DNA of 32,258 nucleotides, taken from the NCBI GenBank assembly GCA_022701635.1, contig JAKOOD010000016.1, forward strand, positions 1 to 32,258, in the 5' to 3' direction. The position numbers were made by a program, and so were the translations under genes. Shown one piece after another: positions 27,725 to 32,258 of the stretch. Position 1 is the stretch's first letter, and each line of letters starts with the position of its first letter. The notes below the pieces were generated by a model. That model had not been told where the DNA came from and did not search any database. It saw nothing but the letters and a program-made list of their open reading frames with translations. This DNA is from Burkholderiaceae bacterium. Lineage in GTDB: Bacteria > Pseudomonadota > Gammaproteobacteria > Burkholderiales > Burkholderiaceae_D.

Positions 27725-29382
27725 TTGACCAGGAGGGCGGCAACGCCCCTGCGACCCAGGCACCGCCGCCGCAGGCGCGGCAGATGCCGGAACCGCCCCC
27801 GCCCGAGATCGACAAGCCGAACCGCTGGCTGCCGTCGCTGATCTGGCTGATCCCGCTGCTGGCCGCGATCATCGGCGCTACCCAGGTCGTGACCTGGCTG
27901 TTCGACAAGGGACCGTCGATCACGGTCAGCTTCGCTACCGGCGAAGGACTCGAAGCCGGCAAGACCAAGGTCAAGTTCAAGGAAGTCGACATCGGCCAGG
28001 TGACCAAGGTGACGCTGGGGCCGGACGGCAACCGGGTGGTCGCCACGATCCAGATGGCCAAGGAAGCCGAGCGCTTCTCCGCCGTCGACACCAGGTTCTG
28101 GGTGGTGCGGCCACAGATCGGCACCAGCGGCGTCACCGGCCTCGGCACGCTGCTGTCGGGTGCCTATATCGGCGCCGACCCCGGCACGTCCAAGGAAACC
28201 AATACCAGCTTCGTGGGACTGGACAAGGCGCCCGCCGTGCCGCCGGGCCTGAAGGGACGCGAATTCAAGCTGCACGGCGACAGCCTCGGCTCGCTGGCGG
28301 CCGGCGCGCCCGTGTATTACCGCCGGGTGCGGGTCGGCCAGGTCGCCTCGGCCAGGCTCGATCCGGCCGGCAAGGGTGTCGATTTGTCGGTCTTCATCGA
28401 AGAGCCCTACATCGGCCTGGTAGGCCTTGACACGCGCTGGTGGCATGCCAGCGGCGTCGACGTGCGGCTCGACGCCAACGGCTTCAAGCTGAACACGCAA
28501 TCGCTGGCGACGCTGGTCACCGGCGGCATCGCCTTCGAAACGCCGAGCGGCGAAAAACCCGCCGTCCCGGCCAGCGCCGAGACCAGCTTCCTGCTCGCCG
28601 ACGACCGCAATGCGGCGCTGCGTCCGCCGGATGGGCCGGCCGTCACCACGATCATGTACTTCGACCAGTCGCTGCGCGGACTGGCGGCCGGCGCCCCGGT
28701 CGATTTCCGCGGCATCGTGCTCGGCGAGGTGCGCACGGTCGGGATCGAGTACGACCCCATCCGCAAGAAATTCCGCATGCCGGTGACGGCGGACATCTAC
28801 CCGAGCCGCCTCGGCCAGTCGGTGCTGACGGCGCTCGGCACCGACGCCGTCAGCCCGGAACAGGCGCTGTCGCAGATGGTCACGCGCGGCTTCCGCGCCC
28901 AGTTGCGCACCGGCAGCCTGCTGACCAATCAGCTGTACCTCAATCTCGACTTCTTCCCGAAGGCGCCCAAGGTCAAGCCGGCCGCGCTGACGGCTTTCCC
29001 CGGTGTGCTGGTGCTGCCGACGGTGCCGGGTCCGCTCGACGAACTGCAGAGCCAGCTGTCGCGCATCGCGGGCAAGCTCGACAAGATTCCCTTCGACGAG
29101 ATCGGGAATAACCTGAACAAGACGCTGCAGCAGGCGAACGCGATGATTGCCCGCCTCGACGGCAAGGTGCTGCCGGAAATGCAGGAAGCGCTGAACGCCG
29201 CCAAGAAGACGCTGTCCAGCGCTGACGCCCTGCTGCAGCAGGATTCGCCGCTGCAATCCGAGCTGCGCCAGACGCTGCAGGACGTGCAGGGCACGGTGGA
29301 ATCGCTGAACTCGCTGTCCGATTACCTCGAACGCCATCCGGAATCGCTGATCCGCGGCAAAGCAAAGGAGAAAAGCAAATGA
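27721..29382 (+). CDS. pqiB: PqiB, MCE-domain intermembrane lipid-transport protein
   Basis: This 553-residue protein has a Pro-rich cytoplasmic N-terminus, a single transmembrane anchor (about 36-60) and three MCE domains in the periplasm: about 65-155 (GEGLEAGKTKVKFKEVDIGQV), 180-255 (LAAGAPVYYRRVRVGQV) and 310-400 (LAAGAPVDFRGIVLGEV). A long helical C-terminus (about 440-545) follows, with heptad-like Leu spacing. In E. coli PqiB hexamers form a needle-like channel across the periplasm. Length and domain number match PqiB rather than MlaD (one MCE) or YebT/LetB (seven). Both ends overlap the neighbours by ATGA, so the three genes are translationally coupled. Confidence 0.94.
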   Translation: MIDQEGGNAPATQAPPPQARQMPEPPPPEIDKPNRWLPSLIWLIPLLAAIIGATQVVTWLFDKGPSITVSFATGEGLEAGKTKVKFKEVDIGQVTKVTLGPDGNRVVATIQMAKEAERFSAVDTRFWVVRPQIGTSGVTGLGTLLSGAYIGADPGTSKETNTSFVGLDKAPAVPPGLKGREFKLHGDSLGSLAAGAPVYYRRVRVGQVASARLDPAGKGVDLSVFIEEPYIGLVGLDTRWWHASGVDVRLDANGFKLNTQSLATLVTGGIAFETPSGEKPAVPASAETSFLLADDRNAALRPPDGPAVTTIMYFDQSLRGLAAGAPVDFRGIVLGEVRTVGIEYDPIRKKFRMPVTADIYPSRLGQSVLTALGTDAVSPEQALSQMVTRGFRAQLRTGSLLTNQLYLNLDFFPKAPKVKPAALTAFPGVLVLPTVPGPLDELQSQLSRIAGKLDKIPFDEIGNNLNKTLQQANAMIARLDGKVLPEMQEALNAAKKTLSSADALLQQDSPLQSELRQTLQDVQGTVESLNSLSDYLERHPESLIRGKAKEKSK

Positions 29383-29972
29383 GATCGATCCAGGCCGCGG
29401 CTTGCATCGGGATGGCCGCGCTGCTGGCGGCGTGCGCCACGACCGACAGCGACCATTTCTATACCCTGAACGGCCCCGCCACGCCGGCGCCGACGGCCCA
29501 GGCCGCCGCACAGCCGGTCTATATCGAGATGCTGGCGGTGAACGTGCCGGCCCAGGTCAAGCGCAAGGAGCTGGTGGTCACCACCGGCGCCGGCCAGGTC
29601 GACATGCTCGACCATCACCGCTGGATCGGACCGCTGGCGGACGAGATCGGCCATGCGCTGTCGCTGCAGGTGAGCGCCGAGCTCGGCGCGATCGACGTCT
29701 ACCGCACCCCCTACCCGGCCGGGGCGGCGCCCTACCGGATCAGCACCAACGTTCAGCGCTTCGAGTCGGTGCCCGGGCAGTATGCGCTGGTCGACGCCAC
29801 CTGGAGCGTGCGCCAGGTCGGCAGCGAGACCGTGCTGACCTGCCGCAGCGTGCTGCGCGAACCGGTGGGGCAGAGCTATGACGCGCTGGTCGCCGGCCAC
29901 CGCGCGGCGCTGGCCAAGCTGGGGACGGCGATGGCGGCCGCGGTGCGCAAGGGGCCGGGCGGCGGCTGCTGA
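29379..29972 (+). CDS. pqiC: PqiC, outer-membrane lipoprotein of the Pqi system
   Basis: This 197-residue protein of the ABC-transport auxiliary lipoprotein family (DUF330) has a type II signal peptide with lipobox LLAAC; Cys19 is the lipidated residue. The early FYTLN segment and the following core (VYIEMLAVNVPAQVKRKELVV) are typical of PqiC, which sits at the outer membrane and docks the PqiB tunnel. Asp does not follow the Cys, consistent with outer-membrane sorting. Its ATG overlaps the pqiB stop (ATGA). The convergent small membrane-protein gene ends only 7 bp after its stop, so there is no room for a separate terminator. Confidence 0.92.
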   Translation: MRSIQAAACIGMAALLAACATTDSDHFYTLNGPATPAPTAQAAAQPVYIEMLAVNVPAQVKRKELVVTTGAGQVDMLDHHRWIGPLADEIGHALSLQVSAELGAIDVYRTPYPAGAAPYRISTNVQRFESVPGQYALVDATWSVRQVGSETVLTCRSVLREPVGQSYDALVAGHRAALAKLGTAMAAAVRKGPGGGC

Positions 29973-29979
29973 CTTTATC

Positions 29980-30519
29980 TCATACGCTGCGCAGCAGGGC
30001 GACCGCGGTCAGCCACAGGATGGCGCCGGTCGCCAGCAGGGTCAGGGCGACGCCGTTGACGGCGTCGCCGGCCAGCAGGGCCGCGCCGGCGACCACGACC
30101 AGTGCGGCCGCGGTCAGGTTGTAGGCGCGGAAACCGAACAGTTTGGCCAGCGGGAAGAAATGCAGTCCGACGACCAGGATCACGGCCGGGAGGATCCAGG
30201 CCACGTGCCCGGTCAGGTTCAGCAGCAGCACCGCGAGACCGATGCTCGACCACTGCACGGCGTTGACCACCATGAAGCCCTTGCGTACCCGCTTGCTCGC
30301 GGTGGCGTCGGCGGCCGCGCTGAAGCTGCGGCGGCGTGCGCGGAAGGTTGCGATGGCCCACGCCGTCATCAGCAGTGCGGCGATCGCGATGGCCGCCAGC
30401 AGCGGCAGGTTGGGGCCGGCGTAGGCGTAGCTGGCGCCGCACAACCAGGTGGCGCCGAACAGGGACAGGAAGATGCCGCCCAGCGCCATGCCGGGGTGGT
30501 GGGGAGTGGCTTCGCTCAC
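29980..30519 (-). CDS. Small integral membrane protein of unknown function
   Basis: This 179-residue protein has about five predicted transmembrane stretches (roughly residues 11-34, 38-58, 83-103, 107-127 and 133-176, the last perhaps two helices). A basic loop FRARRRSF...SKRVRKG lies between the second and third. No catalytic motif was recognised. The segment LHFFPLAKLFGFRAYNLTAA resembles one seen in uncharacterised bacterial membrane proteins, but no family name is claimed. The start is GTG 30519 with AAAGG upstream. It is convergent with pqiC, and a 110-bp gap separates it from the YdjM-like gene behind it on the same strand, so it is probably its own unit. Confidence 0.75.
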   Translation of the reverse strand: MSEATPHHPGMALGGIFLSLFGATWLCGASYAYAGPNLPLLAAIAIAALLMTAWAIATFRARRRSFSAAADATASKRVRKGFMVVNAVQWSSIGLAVLLLNLTGHVAWILPAVILVVGLHFFPLAKLFGFRAYNLTAAALVVVAGAALLAGDAVNGVALTLLATGAILWLTAVALLRSV

Positions 30520-30629
30520 GATGGCCTTTGCGTGGTCAGAGGATACAGGTTGGGAATCGATCTACGCAGAAACGATACCAGACCTGCCATGGCGCAAAAT
30601 GCGCACATTTCCACCATACCTCGCCGCCG

Positions 30630-31871
30630 TCAACGCGCGCTATCGAGCAAGTCGGCACGTGGATAGCGCCAGTCCGGCACTGGATGCGGGCAGGGCGTGT
30701 CCGCCTGCGCCGCGATCTCCATGGTCGAGAAATTCGTGCTGCCGAGCGGGCCCCAGCGCACGTCGGTGGCCAGGCCGCCGGCGATCGACGGCGCCCGCGC
30801 GAAGCGCAGCCAGGCGTTCACGTGGCAATCGCGCGCCAGCGTGCGCAGCGCGGCCAGGCTTTCGCGGCGCTCGCCCAGCCAGGCCAGCTGCGGCGTCGCA
30901 TCTTCCGACGCGCGGCCGGCGATCGACGCCGGGCAGGCGCGCACCGGATCGATGCCGGGCGCGACGCTGAGCAGGCCGCGCCGCAGGTGGTAGCTGCCGC
31001 CGGCCTGGTCCTGCGCCACCGTCACGAAGGACCAGCACAGCGGGTTGGCGGGGTAGGCGGACAGCGCGCTGTCGAGCAGGCGCTCGCCCGGATCGAGGGT
31101 GCGTACGGCGGCCGCCAGCACGCTGCGCGCCCCCTGCAGCGCCACCGCCTGCACCCCGACAAAGGCGAGCGACACCGCCAGCCCGGTCGCCAGCGCCAGC
31201 CGGCCGCGCGCGCCGTGGCGTTCGTGCGCATGGCGCGTCACCCAGGCCAGCACCAGGCCGATCGCGAGCAGGGCGGCCAGCGAACCCCATTGCAGGAACC
31301 CGAGCAGGGTGGCGGCCACCGGGATCAGCACCATCAGGCCGAGGAACAGCCAGCGCAGCCGCGGCCGCGGCACGATGGCCGCCAGCGGCGCCCCGAACGC
31401 GAACCAGAACACCGGCTCGACGATGAATACCAGGTCGCCGTACACCCAGTGGGTGTTCCAGGGCCAGAACGGATGCACCCCGTAGACGTTCATGCCATCC
31501 ATCGACAGGTGCAACAGCAGGCCGGCACAGGCGGCGATGACGGCGCCCCGGCGGGCGCTGGCGCTGACCTGCAGCAGCCGGCGCGCGTTCGGCCACAACG
31601 CCCAGACCAGGGCCAGCAGCAGGATCGCTTCGCCCAGCGCCGCCAGCAGCGTGTGGGTGTGGCCGCGGTGGTGCAGCAGGTAGCCGAGCGGTGCCGGCAG
31701 GATGCGGGTGTACACCAGGTCCAGGTCGGGGAAATTGCTGGCCAGGCAGCCGACCGTCAGCAGCATGCGCTGGCGCGTGCGTTCGCGGGCGGTGTCGGGT
31801 TCCGGCGGCAGGCTACGGTCGATCAGGGCGCCGACGCCGAGGCCGACGACCGAGTGCGTAATATTGTCCAT
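30630..31871 (-). CDS. YdjM-like membrane-bound metal-dependent hydrolase family protein
   Basis: This 413-residue protein carries the YdjM/YbcI (LexA-binding, DUF457-type) motif set: MDNITHSVVGLGVG at the start, SNFPDLDL, LLHHRGHTHTL, and LLHLSMDGMNVYGVHPFWP. The spaced His/Asp residues would form a metal site at the membrane. About five to six transmembrane helices follow to residue ~245. The remaining ~165 residues form a soluble tail (LDPGERLLDSALSAYP onward). E. coli YdjM is, from memory, about half this length, so the tail is an extension. The biochemical activity of the family is poorly known. The ATG has only a weak AAGG site. Neither neighbour gives a clear functional link. Confidence 0.85.
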   Translation of the reverse strand: MDNITHSVVGLGVGALIDRSLPPEPDTARERTRQRMLLTVGCLASNFPDLDLVYTRILPAPLGYLLHHRGHTHTLLAALGEAILLLALVWALWPNARRLLQVSASARRGAVIAACAGLLLHLSMDGMNVYGVHPFWPWNTHWVYGDLVFIVEPVFWFAFGAPLAAIVPRPRLRWLFLGLMVLIPVAATLLGFLQWGSLAALLAIGLVLAWVTRHAHERHGARGRLALATGLAVSLAFVGVQAVALQGARSVLAAAVRTLDPGERLLDSALSAYPANPLCWSFVTVAQDQAGGSYHLRRGLLSVAPGIDPVRACPASIAGRASEDATPQLAWLGERRESLAALRTLARDCHVNAWLRFARAPSIAGGLATDVRWGPLGSTNFSTMEIAAQADTPCPHPVPDWRYPRADLLDSAR

Positions 31872-32019
31872 GCTGCAATCTTACCTTGATCACAAGCTTG
31901 GCAGGATTCGAATGCGTTCGTCTTGCGTTTCGCCTACTATTGCAACTAACCGACAAGAGATCCTAGAAATAAATAAAAACGCCAGCAGGCAGCACAGGCA
32001 CCAATAAAGGCGCCACCAG

Positions 32020-32258
32020 TCAGGCGGCCTCGGCAGCCAGCGCCAGATAACCGACGTAGCCAGCCGGCAGCGCCAGCGGGAAACAGCGGCAGGCTTGCAG
32101 CGCCGGCGCGCGCTCGGCATGCCACTCGTCCAGTTGCAGGCCGAGGCATTTCAAGCGCGCCTCGTGTTCGCTCCAGGCTTGCGCAAACGCGGCATCGCGC
32201 GCTGCCGCGGGCAGGGCGGCAAGCCGGGCCGCCACGGCTGGCCCGAGATAGTCGCGCG
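32020..32258 (-). CDS. C-terminal part of an unknown protein (5' end outside window)
   Basis: The frame is open to the window edge and 78 residues are visible: an Ala-rich segment, then WSEHEARLKCLGLQLDEWHAERAP, then a Cys-containing stretch ending GYVGYLALAAEAA. Third codon positions are strongly GC, as in the neighbouring genes, which supports real coding. No family was recognised. The 148-bp gap before the YdjM-like gene (31872-32019) is AT-richer. It holds GGCACC-AATAAA-GGCGCC (31997-32014), which on the - strand forms a short stem just after the stop, with a T-rich stretch further on. It may be a weak terminator. Confidence 0.6.
   Translation of the reverse strand, partial: RDYLGPAVAARLAALPAAARDAAFAQAWSEHEARLKCLGLQLDEWHAERAPALQACRCFPLALPAGYVGYLALAAEAA

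Overview
The window reads as a chromosomal segment of a high-GC betaproteobacterium, most likely Oxalobacteraceae (Massilia/Duganella/Pseudoduganella type). This is inferred, with no database search, from the GC-rich coding style, an LldD very close to the enterobacterial enzyme, a pqiABC operon, and carbohydrate loci built around TonB-dependent receptors (TBDRs). Nearly all sequence is coding. No insertion sequence, integrase, prophage, rRNA or CRISPR array was seen.

Region 1 (1-13651) is a plant-polysaccharide locus. On the + strand, a TBDR cut by the window edge overlaps a GH53 endo-galactanase, followed by a GH35 beta-galactosidase, a hairpin and a second large TBDR with its own leader. 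Facing it on the - strand is a compact operon: lldD (L-lactate dehydrogenase), an exported serine hydrolase with a C-terminal TPR-like region, and a GH43 enzyme. The two units converge on a hairpin at 8789-8821. Together they suggest uptake and hydrolysis of arabinan-decorated beta-1,4-galactan (type I arabinogalactan of pectin).

A tRNA-Cys(GCA) lies at 13835-13905.

Region 2 (13955-22959) is the most unusual part. It is a tightly packed five-gene - strand operon in the order TBDR, DUF422 carotenoid-biosynthesis-type membrane protein, MpaB/Lcp-like (DUF2236) oxygenase, hybrid histidine kinase (7TMR-DISM sensor, two receivers, HPt), and REC-GGDEF diguanylate cyclase. Gaps are only 5-12 bp and the last junction is an ATGA overlap. 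An 18-bp near-perfect palindrome lies about 100 bp upstream of the first gene. This looks like uptake, modification and sensing of a hydrophobic, perhaps isoprenoid, compound with c-di-GMP as output. That role is inference.

Region 3 (23212-32258) holds housekeeping and envelope genes: a RimJ-like acetyltransferase, a two-domain glycosyltransferase, a small VOC protein, pqiABC (an MCE-type lipid transport system whose genes overlap by ATGA), a small membrane protein, a YdjM-like membrane protein and the C-terminal part of an unknown protein. Two short arrays of 10-bp tandem repeats with a related consensus sit immediately after the stop codons of the GH35 and VOC genes.
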